NCBI GenBank assembly: GCA_947088515.1
Contig: CAMUHA010000126.1
Span: forward strand, 1-10,114
Length of the DNA stretch: 10,114 bases
Origin: an uncultured bacterium
Lineage (GTDB): Bacteria; Bacillota; Clostridia; Lachnospirales; Lachnospiraceae
Reading direction: 5' to 3'
Positions within the stretch are counted from its first letter, which is position 1. Every line of letters starts with the position of its first letter. Below, in pieces: positions 1 to 6,425 of this stretch. The position numbers were made by a program, and so were the translations under genes. The notes beneath the pieces were generated by a model. It saw only the letters and a program-made list of their open reading frames with translations, did no database searches and was not told the DNA's origin.

Positions 1-192
1 ATGCACACTATATTTTTGCGCAATGTTATGATATATTTTGATGAGAAGACTAAGCGGGAACTGATTCGGAAGGTGTACAACACTCTTGAGCCGGGAGGAT
101 ATCTTTTTATCGGTACAACGGAAACCCTAGACAGGGACGATGCACCGTTTCAGATTATCCAGCCGTCAATATTTAGAAAAAAGGAAGGATAG
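1..192 (+). CDS. cheR: Chemotaxis protein methyltransferase CheR, C-terminal fragment (5' end outside window)
   Basis: CheR methylates glutamates on MCPs using S-adenosylmethionine, the forward half of receptor adaptation. Only the last 63 codons are present. They contain the family signature IFLRNVMIYFD (residues 4-14 of the fragment; usual form IFCRNVLIYFD) and the terminal LEPGGYLFIGTTETL block, which closes the Rossmann-type methyltransferase domain. CheR proteins are usually about 260-280 residues, so roughly three quarters of the gene lies upstream. The ATG at position 1 falls inside a conserved core strand and is an internal Met, not the start. The Cys usual in CRN is Leu here (LRN), a common variation. 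The gene ends 9 nt before cheB, consistent with one operon. Identity is clear from the motif and from the following cheB. Confidence 0.9.
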   Translation: MHTIFLRNVMIYFDEKTKRELIRKVYNTLEPGGYLFIGTTETLDRDDAPFQIIQPSIFRKKEG

Positions 193-201
193 GATGAACA
201 T

Positions 202-1233
202 ATGCAGCCAATTAGGGTATTGATAGTAGAAGATTCTATTGTATTTAGAGAGTTGCTGGTTCAAAATCTGAATAAAGACCCGGCAATACAGGTAGTGGCG
301 ACTGCAAAGGATCCATTTGAGGCAAGGGATGCTATTTTAGCCTGCAAACCGGATGTTATGACATTAGATGTTGAGCTCCCCAGAATGAGCGGGATAGAAT
401 TTTTGCGGAAGCTGATGCCACAGTATCCTCTGCCTGTTATTGTAATCAGTTCGTTAAGCGATAAAGTATTTGATGCCTTAAATGCAGGGGCAGTGGACTT
501 TGTTGCCAAACCTGCAGTATCCAGCCGGAAGCAGCTGGAAGATTTTATAAGAAATGAGCTTTTAGTAAAGATAAAAATTGCGTCCACTGCCAGAATTGGC
601 AACATAAAAAAAGCGGTTATGATGCAGGGACAGCATCAGCTTTCTGTAAAGGGAAACGACCTTTTGGTGGCAATTGGAGCCTCTACTGGGGGAACGGAAG
701 CCATTTTGTCTGTGGTAAAGGAATATGGGACGGATATTCCTGGGATTGTTGTGGTACAGCATATGCCGCCAGGCTTTACGGAAATGTATGCCAAGAGGCT
801 GAATGACCAATGCCGTATCCAGGTGAAGGAAGCAAGGACAGGGGACAGAGTTTTGCCTGGTCATCTTCTGATTGCGCCTGGAGGAGATATGCACATGCAC
901 CTGGTAAAGATAAATGGCTCCTATCAGGTTGAGATAAAGAAAGGCCCTAAGGTAAATGGCCATTGTCCTTCAGTGGATGTACTGTTCCAGTCAGTTGCAA
1001 AGGCGGCAGGAGCCAATGCGGTGGGAATTATTTTGACAGGCATGGGAGGAGATGGCGCAAAAGGCCTTCTTGCCATGAGGCAGGCAGGAGCTAGAACTAT
1101 AGGACAGGATGAATCTACCTGTGTAGTATATGGTATGCCTAAAGTTGCGTATGATATAGGTGCAGTGGAATATCAGGAGAAGTTGTCTAAAATTCCTGAA
1201 AGAACCTATGCGTTGTTAAATAGAATGAGATAA
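202..1233 (+). CDS. cheB: Chemotaxis response regulator protein-glutamate methylesterase CheB
   Basis: CheB removes methyl groups from, and often deamidates, MCP side chains. Its methylesterase is switched on by phosphorylation from CheA. The 343-residue length is normal. Residues 4-105 form a receiver domain with acidic pocket E10/D11, phospho-acceptor D56 (TLDVELPRMSG), S83/S84 and K103. A linker (about 106-150) leads to the methylesterase domain (about 152-340), with the triad visible as S161 in GASTGG, H187 in VQHMPPGFT and D284 in TGMGGDGA. All expected catalytic residues are intact. The ATG at 202 is chosen because it begins directly with the receiver fold. An AAGGAAGGA stretch and GGATG lie upstream, though the SD spacing is not ideal. 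It sits between cheR and a CheY-like gene, forming the adaptation pair with CheR. The call is essentially certain. Confidence 0.97.
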   Translation: MQPIRVLIVEDSIVFRELLVQNLNKDPAIQVVATAKDPFEARDAILACKPDVMTLDVELPRMSGIEFLRKLMPQYPLPVIVISSLSDKVFDALNAGAVDFVAKPAVSSRKQLEDFIRNELLVKIKIASTARIGNIKKAVMMQGQHQLSVKGNDLLVAIGASTGGTEAILSVVKEYGTDIPGIVVVQHMPPGFTEMYAKRLNDQCRIQVKEARTGDRVLPGHLLIAPGGDMHMHLVKINGSYQVEIKKGPKVNGHCPSVDVLFQSVAKAAGANAVGIILTGMGGDGAKGLLAMRQAGARTIGQDESTCVVYGMPKVAYDIGAVEYQEKLSKIPERTYALLNRMR

Positions 1234-1243
1234 ATTGAATGAT

Positions 1244-1250
1244 AAAGGAG
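1244..1250 (+). promoter_or_regulatory. Shine-Dalgarno AAAGGAG that fixes the response-regulator start at 1259
   Basis: AAAGGAG lies 8 nt before the ATG at 1259. The reading frame is also open from a TTG at 1235, two nt after the cheB stop. That start would put the ribosome binding site inside the gene and add eight residues (NDKGEKG region) before the conserved MKILLAEDD beta-1 strand. The ATG at 1259 is therefore the supported start. Confidence 0.8.
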
Positions 1251-1258
1251 AAAAAGGC

Positions 1259-1651
1259 ATGAAAATTCTACTGGCAGAAGACGATTTTGTAACAAGGAAG
1301 TTTATGGTGAATTTCCTGTCAAAGTATGGGGAATGTGATGTAACCGTAGACGGAATGGAAGCAGTGGACGCATTTATGATGGCTTTGGAAGATGAAGAAC
1401 CTTATGACCTGGTATGTCTTGACATCATGATGCCGGTTATGGACGGTTATCAGGCTCTGCTTGGTATCCGCAATCTTGAGAAGGAGAGAAATGTACCTTC
1501 AGATAAGGCAGTAAAGGTTATTATGACGACTGCGCTTAATGATGAAAAAAATGTAAAAATGGCATTTGAGCTGGGATGCACTGTGTATTCCGGCAAGCCT
1601 ATTGACCAGGGACGGTTTGAGCAGGCATTGCAGAAACTGGAACTGATATAA
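1259..1651 (+). CDS. CheY-like single-domain response regulator
   Basis: This is a stand-alone receiver of 130 residues from the ATG at 1259. It probably accepts phosphate from CheA and carries the signal to the motility machinery. Visible receiver features are the acidic pair D8/D9 in LLAEDD, phospho-acceptor D55 in VCLDIMMPVMDG, T91 before Ala in VIMTTAL, aromatic Y110 and the invariant K113 (YSGKP). No output domain follows. The alpha3-beta4 connection (RNLEKERNVPSDKAVKV) is longer than in enteric CheY, a form seen in other clostridial CheY-like proteins. It lies between cheB and cheA, with 39 nt to cheA. A role as the operon's CheY is inferred from context. A phosphate-sink role or a non-flagellar output cannot be excluded, so the symbol is left blank. 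Confidence 0.9.
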   Translation: MKILLAEDDFVTRKFMVNFLSKYGECDVTVDGMEAVDAFMMALEDEEPYDLVCLDIMMPVMDGYQALLGIRNLEKERNVPSDKAVKVIMTTALNDEKNVKMAFELGCTVYSGKPIDQGRFEQALQKLELI

Positions 1652-1690
1652 CAAAAGATCCTATTAGAACTTGCAGGAAAGGAGAAGGAT

Positions 1691-3844
1691 ATGGCTGAGG
1701 AATTTAGCACAGAAGGCATGTTAGACATGTATCTGTTTGAGAATGAACAGCTCTTGGAACAGCTGCAGGAAAGAGTTCTTGAACAGAAAGATGCCGATTG
1801 CTTTGACGAAGACAGCATAAATGAAATATTCAGAACGATGCATACCATTAAAGGATCCTCAGGTATCATGATGTTTGATAATATAACGGCTGTGTCGCAT
1901 AAGCTGGAAGATGTCTTTTACTACCTAAGAGAATCCCATCCGGAAAATGTGCCTCATCTGGAGCTGGTGGAACATGTATTGGAGGTAGAAGATTTTATCT
2001 CAAATGAAATGGAGAAAATTCGTAATGGAGATCCTGTTGATGGAGATGCCAGCGAATTAATAGCGAATCTTGACCGGTTTCTGGATATGCTCAAGAATGG
2101 TGTGACAAAAGCGGGAGTGGAACCGCCGCCGGAAAACGTTCATGTAGAGCCAAAACAATTTTATATAGCGCCTGTGGCAACAAGCGCCAGCCGTTTCTAT
2201 AAAATTTATATTACTTTTTTCCCAGAAACGGAAATGGCGAATGTACATGCATACAAAACGGTATATGCCTTAAAAGAGATGGCAGAGGATCTGCTCTATT
2301 CTCCGGAGGATATAATTTCAGATGAGTCAAGCGCCGAACTGATTATTAAGGAAGGATTCAGAATTCTTCTGCAGGCGCAATGCGATGAGGATGAAATCCG
2401 TAAGCTGATTGGCGTAGGATATGACATCAAGCAGGTTGATATTTATGAATGCCATGCGGAAGAGTTTTTGCAGGGATTTGATTTTGGTCAGCCGAAAATG
2501 CAGATTGATTTGGAATCCAGTGTGGAGGAAATTGAAAGTAAAGTCCAGGCTGCCCAGGATGAAAAAGCAGCAGTGCAGCAGACTCCTGAAAAGCCAAAGA
2601 TAGCGCCAGGAGATTTTGTTATCAAATCCAAGGCGCCAGGCAAGCCTAAAACACTGGCTAAGGACCGCGGTAAAACTGAAAAAGCTTCTTTTATCAGTGT
2701 TAATGTAAGTAAGATGGACCAGCTGATGGATTTGATTGGAGAACTGGTAATTTCAGAGTCAGTGGTGTTGCAGAATCCTGATTTAAAGGTGCCTGGTCTT
2801 AACCTTAACAGCTTTAATAAGGCGGCAGCCCAAATGTCCAAAATCTCCACAGATTTGCAGAATGTTATTATGTCCATGAGAATGGTTCCTTTAACGAACA
2901 CCTTCCAGAAGATGAACCGTATTGTCTTTGATGTTTCCAGAAAATTAGGAAAAGACATTGAATTTGAAATGATTGGTGAACAGACAGAAGTTGACAAGAA
3001 CATTATTGAACACATTTCTGACCCTCTGATGCACTTGGTAAGAAATGCTGTTGACCATGGTATTGAAACTAACGAAGAACGGGTGGAAAGTGGAAAGCCG
3101 GATAAAGGAAAGGTTACACTTTCTGCAAGGACAGAGGCCGGGAAGGTCTGGATTAGTGTGGAAGATAATGGAAAGGGACTTGACAGAGGGAAAATTCTAG
3201 CAAAAGCCAGAAAGCAGGGAATTCTTGAAGATGGTAAGCCGGATTCCGCTTATACAGATAAAGAGGTTTACCAGTTTATTACGCTTGCTGGTTTTTCCAC
3301 TAACGAACAGGTTACTGAATATTCAGGCAGAGGCGTTGGGATGGATGTAGTGGTTCAAAACATCCAATCCATTGGCGGTGTGCTTGATATTGACAGTAGT
3401 CCAGGATTTGGTTCCATAATGAGCCTTAAAATTCCACTTACATTGGCTATTATAGATGGAATTGTTATGGAAACCGGAAATTCCTCTTTTGTACTGGAGA
3501 CAGGCGTAATTAAGCAGTTTGTCAGCGTGCGGGAAGATATGATGATTCATGAGCCAGATGGTGATGAATATATCATGATCCGCGGAGAGTGTTATCCTGT
3601 CATTCGTTTAGGAAGATGGTATGGGCTGCATGAATATCAGGAATCTGTTGAAGATGGAATGATGCTGATTCTTGAAGTGGAAGACAAGAAGATTTGTCTG
3701 TTTGTTGACAAACTGATTGGAGAACAGGAAATTGTTGTAAAACCGATTCCTTCATATATTAAAAAAGTAAAAGGTTTGTCTGGGTGTACACAACTTGGTG
3801 ATGGAAGCATTGCTTTAATACTTGATCCGGGCGGATTAATATAA
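1691..3844 (+). CDS. cheA: Chemotaxis sensor histidine kinase CheA
   Basis: CheA autophosphorylates in complex with CheW and MCPs, then passes phosphate to CheY and CheB. The 717 residues carry the full P1-P5 order. P1 (Hpt, about 5-110) has phospho-accepting H51 in TMHTIKGSSG. A P2-like alpha/beta domain (about 165-257) likely docks response regulators. A charged, Pro/Lys-rich linker spans about 275-335. P3 dimerisation is about 335-405 (SVNVSKMDQLMDLIGELV). The P4 ATPase has the N box LMHLVRNAVDHGIE (447-459), G1 EDNGKGLD (491-498) and G2 GRGVGMDVV (546-554). P5, the CheW-like domain, is about 580-717. AAAGGAG at 1678-1684 lies 6 nt before the ATG. No key residue is missing. It precedes cheW by 26 nt in the same operon. 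The call is certain; only the P2 assignment is soft. Confidence 0.98.
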   Translation: MAEEFSTEGMLDMYLFENEQLLEQLQERVLEQKDADCFDEDSINEIFRTMHTIKGSSGIMMFDNITAVSHKLEDVFYYLRESHPENVPHLELVEHVLEVEDFISNEMEKIRNGDPVDGDASELIANLDRFLDMLKNGVTKAGVEPPPENVHVEPKQFYIAPVATSASRFYKIYITFFPETEMANVHAYKTVYALKEMAEDLLYSPEDIISDESSAELIIKEGFRILLQAQCDEDEIRKLIGVGYDIKQVDIYECHAEEFLQGFDFGQPKMQIDLESSVEEIESKVQAAQDEKAAVQQTPEKPKIAPGDFVIKSKAPGKPKTLAKDRGKTEKASFISVNVSKMDQLMDLIGELVISESVVLQNPDLKVPGLNLNSFNKAAAQMSKISTDLQNVIMSMRMVPLTNTFQKMNRIVFDVSRKLGKDIEFEMIGEQTEVDKNIIEHISDPLMHLVRNAVDHGIETNEERVESGKPDKGKVTLSARTEAGKVWISVEDNGKGLDRGKILAKARKQGILEDGKPDSAYTDKEVYQFITLAGFSTNEQVTEYSGRGVGMDVVVQNIQSIGGVLDIDSSPGFGSIMSLKIPLTLAIIDGIVMETGNSSFVLETGVIKQFVSVREDMMIHEPDGDEYIMIRGECYPVIRLGRWYGLHEYQESVEDGMMLILEVEDKKICLFVDKLIGEQEIVVKPIPSYIKKVKGLSGCTQLGDGSIALILDPGGLI

Positions 3845-3870
3845 TAAAAAGAGAAAGGAACTTTTAGCCA

Positions 3871-4416
3871 ATGGGTGAAATGAGTGAATTGAGAAAAAGG
3901 GTAGGGGATACTGGGGCTGATTCAAACGAATTTGATACACAAAAAGAAAAATATATGACTTTTAAGTCAGGAAATGAATATTTTGGATTAAAAATCCAGT
4001 ATGTAAATGAAATTATTCAGTTTCAGGCTATCACAGCAATTCCTGAAACTGAGGATTACATTAAAGGACTTATCAATTTGAGAGGCAAGGTTATACCTGT
4101 AATTGATGTCCGCCTGCGTTTTAAGCAGGAGCCTTTTGAGTATAATGACAGAACATGTATTATTGTTATAAATGTGAAGTCTACAGTGGTTGGCTTGATT
4201 GTGGAGAAGATAGCGGAAGTGGTTGAGATAAAAGAAGAAAATATTCTGCCACCTCCTACGATTGGACGTGTGGATAAGGCACATCACAAATATGTATATG
4301 GAATTGGTAAGGTAGGAGATTCGGTTAAATTATTGCTTGATCCTGACAAACTGTTAAATGATGATGATTTGTCAATTGCTGAGCAGGCAAATGATATGGT
4401 TTTAGAGGAAGATTGA
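3871..4416 (+). CDS. cheW: Chemotaxis coupling protein CheW
   Basis: CheW is the cytoplasmic adaptor that links CheA P5 to the MCP hairpin tip in receptor arrays. The protein has 181 residues. The CheW fold spans about 26-165 and contains the family signature GLINLRGKVIPVIDVRLRF (about 66-84), followed by the second barrel (IIVINVKSTVVGLIVEKIAEVVEI). A polar N-terminal extension of about 25 residues and an acidic C-terminal tail (ending MVLEED) make it somewhat longer than enteric CheW (about 167). AAAGGA at 3854-3859 is 11 nt from the ATG at 3871. An in-frame ATG at 3880 (MSELRK) is a possible alternative start. It follows cheA directly and precedes an MCP by 13 nt, so all three are probably translated from one mRNA. 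The high-confidence call rests on the signature plus context. Confidence 0.96.
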   Translation: MGEMSELRKRVGDTGADSNEFDTQKEKYMTFKSGNEYFGLKIQYVNEIIQFQAITAIPETEDYIKGLINLRGKVIPVIDVRLRFKQEPFEYNDRTCIIVINVKSTVVGLIVEKIAEVVEIKEENILPPPTIGRVDKAHHKYVYGIGKVGDSVKLLLDPDKLLNDDDLSIAEQANDMVLEED

Positions 4417-4429
4417 GAGGTAATATGAA

Positions 4430-5800
4430 ATGAAAAACATGAAGATGAAAACAAAGTTAATAATTGGTTTTCTTGTTCCTACTTTTTTTATGATTTTAAA
4501 TCTGATATTCAGTGATCTGACCACAAAAGCGGCAGCCGCGATTACTGATGAAGCACGAAAACTCGAATATACCAGAAATGCAACTATTTTTACCTTTGCG
4601 GTTGCTGTTGTAAGTGTTTCAATTACGGTGGCAATTGCGATTCTTATAATCAGAGTGATTGAAAAATCTGTAAAGCAGCTCTCTGATGCGGCAAAGGATA
4701 TTGCTGCCGGTCGTGTAAATATTGAGATGGTGAAATATAACAATGATGAATTTGGCGAACTTGTAGATGAATATAATAAAGTAATTGAAAATATTAAGTA
4801 TCAGTCCAAGGTTGCAGAAGAGGTATCAAATGGAAATTTGACTATCACAGTGGTTCCTAAGTCTGCAGATGACCTGCTTGGTAATTCCTTGAAGAAACTG
4901 GTGGAGGATAACTTAAATGCTCTTTCCAATATCAGTGATGCAGGTGCACAGGTAACAATCAGCTCTTCACAGGTGGCAAGCGCCAGCCAGGCACTGGCAC
5001 AGGGGTCCACTCAGCAGGCAAGCGCAATACAGGAGATTACAGCATCTATTGATGAGATTGCGGATAAGACAAGGCAGAATGCAGTTGAAGCAAATGAGGC
5101 GGCAGGTCTGGTAATTAAGGCGATTGATGATGTAAAACGCGGAAATAAGCAGATGCAGGATATGACAGTTGCAATGCAGGATATTAATAAATCATCTGAA
5201 AGTATTTCGAAAATTATTAAGGTAATTGACGATATTGCATTCCAGACTAATATTCTTGCATTAAATGCTGCAGTGGAAGCAGCAAGGGCAGGAGATGCTG
5301 GTAAAGGCTTTGCAGTAGTTGCGGAAGAGGTCAGAAGCCTTGCGGCAAAGAGCGCATCAGCAGCTGCTGAGACAGCAGAACTGATAGAGGCATCTATTCT
5401 GAAGGTTAATTCAGGCTCTAAGATTGCAGACGATACAGCAAAGGCTATGGATGCCATTGCCAAAGTTGTGCAGGAAAGCGAAATGATTATTAACGGTATT
5501 GCAGAATCTTCCAATTATCAGGCAACAGCAGTTGCACAGATTGAACAGGCAATCTCCCAGGTGTCGCAAGTGGTACAGACCAACTCTGCCACCAGTGAAG
5601 AATGTGCAGCAGCAAGTGAAGAACTTTCCAATCAGGCATCCAGAATGCGCGATATGCTTACTATTTATAATTTAGGGGCAGGAAGTGCGAATATGGGCGG
5701 GGGCAGAAGTACTCCTTCTTACAGAAGTTCTTCCTCTATTCCAATGGATGACTATAATGAACAGGTGATTTCCCTGGGCGATGGTTTTGGAAAATATTAA
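4430..5800 (+). CDS. Methyl-accepting chemotaxis protein with minimal extracytoplasmic loop and tandem HAMP-like region
   Basis: This is a chemoreceptor feeding the CheW-CheA complex encoded upstream. The 456 residues run as TM1 (about 9-28), a loop of only about 22 residues (29-50), TM2 (about 52-76), a HAMP region (about 77-125), a second HAMP-like segment (about 126-170, VAEEVSNGNLTI), then the long signalling coiled coil. The hairpin tip is clear: FQTNILALNAAVEAARAGDAGKGF (271-294). Two sites match the adaptation consensus exactly, Q201/E202 (ASAIQEITAS) and E390/E391 (SATSEECAAA), so CheR/CheB can act on it. The C-terminal tail is Gly/Ser-rich and ends LGDGFGKY, with no enteric NWETF-type pentapeptide. 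GAGAGG lies 9 nt before the ATG at 4430. An ATG at 4425 stops after two codons. The lack of a sensor domain suggests it senses at the membrane or through partners. Confidence 0.93.
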   Translation: MKNMKMKTKLIIGFLVPTFFMILNLIFSDLTTKAAAAITDEARKLEYTRNATIFTFAVAVVSVSITVAIAILIIRVIEKSVKQLSDAAKDIAAGRVNIEMVKYNNDEFGELVDEYNKVIENIKYQSKVAEEVSNGNLTITVVPKSADDLLGNSLKKLVEDNLNALSNISDAGAQVTISSSQVASASQALAQGSTQQASAIQEITASIDEIADKTRQNAVEANEAAGLVIKAIDDVKRGNKQMQDMTVAMQDINKSSESISKIIKVIDDIAFQTNILALNAAVEAARAGDAGKGFAVVAEEVRSLAAKSASAAAETAELIEASILKVNSGSKIADDTAKAMDAIAKVVQESEMIINGIAESSNYQATAVAQIEQAISQVSQVVQTNSATSEECAAASEELSNQASRMRDMLTIYNLGAGSANMGGGRSTPSYRSSSSIPMDDYNEQVISLGDGFGKY

Positions 5801-5810
5801 GAATAAATCA

Positions 5811-5860
5811 AAAATAAAAGATAAGGCACGGGATTTTTCCTGTGCCTTATCTTTTATTTT
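5811..5860. terminator. Bidirectional intrinsic terminator between convergent genes
   Basis: Arms 5811-5832 and 5839-5860 pair over 22 bp with a single G-U mismatch, around the loop ATTTTT (5833-5838). The GC-rich core is GGCACGGG/CCTGTGCC. The outer A-rich and T-rich flanks give a U tract on both strands. It starts 10 nt after the MCP stop codon and ends 13 nt from the stop of the opposing lipoprotein gene, so it can end both transcripts. Confidence 0.93.
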
Positions 5861-5873
5861 GCAGTGTATATTT

Positions 5874-6326
5874 TTATTTATCTGTTTCTTCTGCTGCTAT
5901 TTCCACAACAGCTGTAGAAGAATTGCCCTGAAGGGCCTGGTTAATCACTGCTTCTGATAATCTTATAAAGTTTCCGCCTGAATGGCTTGCACCGCTTAGG
6001 GCATCAATTTTGCTGCTGTCTTGCTTTTCAACCAGCTGGGAAGCATAATAACGGGTGTATTCGTTGGGATAGGTACCAGCATCAGTGAGCATATTTGCCA
6101 TGTAAGCATTATCCCATGCCTTGATATAACCGCTTGGGTTTTTGGCATTAAATTCTGCATAAACAATTTTGCCACCCTTGACCATAATGCAGATATATTC
6201 TTTCCATCCATGAGAATAGCCAGACATTTCTGCTGTGTAAAAACCATCTTTCATTGTATAAGAGGAACTGCAGCCGCCAAGGCATAACGCGGCAAGCAGT
6301 AATCCCAGACATATTTGTTTCTTCAT
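5874..6326 (-). CDS. FMN-binding domain lipoprotein, probably covalently flavinylated
   Basis: This is a small surface lipoprotein of 150 residues. A signal peptide (1-18) ends in the lipobox LGGC with lipidated C19. The mature part resembles the FMN_bind family, with segments GYSHGWKEY (36-44), NAKNPSGYIKAWD (60-72) and TYPNEYTRYYA (85-95). It carries the motif D108-A-L-S111-G-A-S114-H-S116, which matches the D-x-x-[ST]-G-A-[ST] flavin-attachment signature targeted by ApbE transferases in RnfG/NqrC and in extracellular electron-transfer lipoproteins. S114 is the expected acceptor. A role in extracytoplasmic electron transfer is inferred from the family. No redox partner or apbE gene is in the window. 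GGAGG at 6334-6338 (read on the - strand) lies 7 nt before the ATG. The gene follows an MCP at 99 nt with no terminator between, so the two may be co-transcribed. Confidence 0.85.
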   Translation of the reverse strand: MKKQICLGLLLAALCLGGCSSSYTMKDGFYTAEMSGYSHGWKEYICIMVKGGKIVYAEFNAKNPSGYIKAWDNAYMANMLTDAGTYPNEYTRYYASQLVEKQDSSKIDALSGASHSGGNFIRLSEAVINQALQGNSSTAVVEIAAEETDK

Positions 6327-6425
6327 TTATAAACCTCCGTTTGTTCATATACCTGTTAACAAGGAATTCATTAAATAACTTTTAAGATTTTGGCATAAGA
6401 CTCTAAATAAACAGGAATATAACGC
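6327..6425 (-). other. Intergenic spacer between MCP and flavin lipoprotein
   Basis: These 99 nt are AT-rich. They hold the GGAGG ribosome binding site of the lipoprotein and an imperfect palindrome centred on GTTAAC (about 6352-6363). No GC-rich hairpin with a U tract is present, and no convincing sigma-A -35/-10 pair was found. The simplest reading is read-through from the upstream MCP. Confidence 0.5.

Noticed and set aside
1235..1258. Upstream TTG start for the response regulator
   Set aside because: It would place the AAAGGAG site within the gene and add residues before the conserved beta-1 strand.
5011..5514. Long - strand frame opposite the MCP coiled coil
   Set aside because: It is an antisense shadow of the repetitive Ala-rich MCP helices, with no independent start signal or family resemblance.
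5811..5860. Palindrome considered as an operator or insertion-sequence end
   Set aside because: Its position between two convergent stop codons, GC-rich core and U tracts on both strands fit an intrinsic terminator fully.
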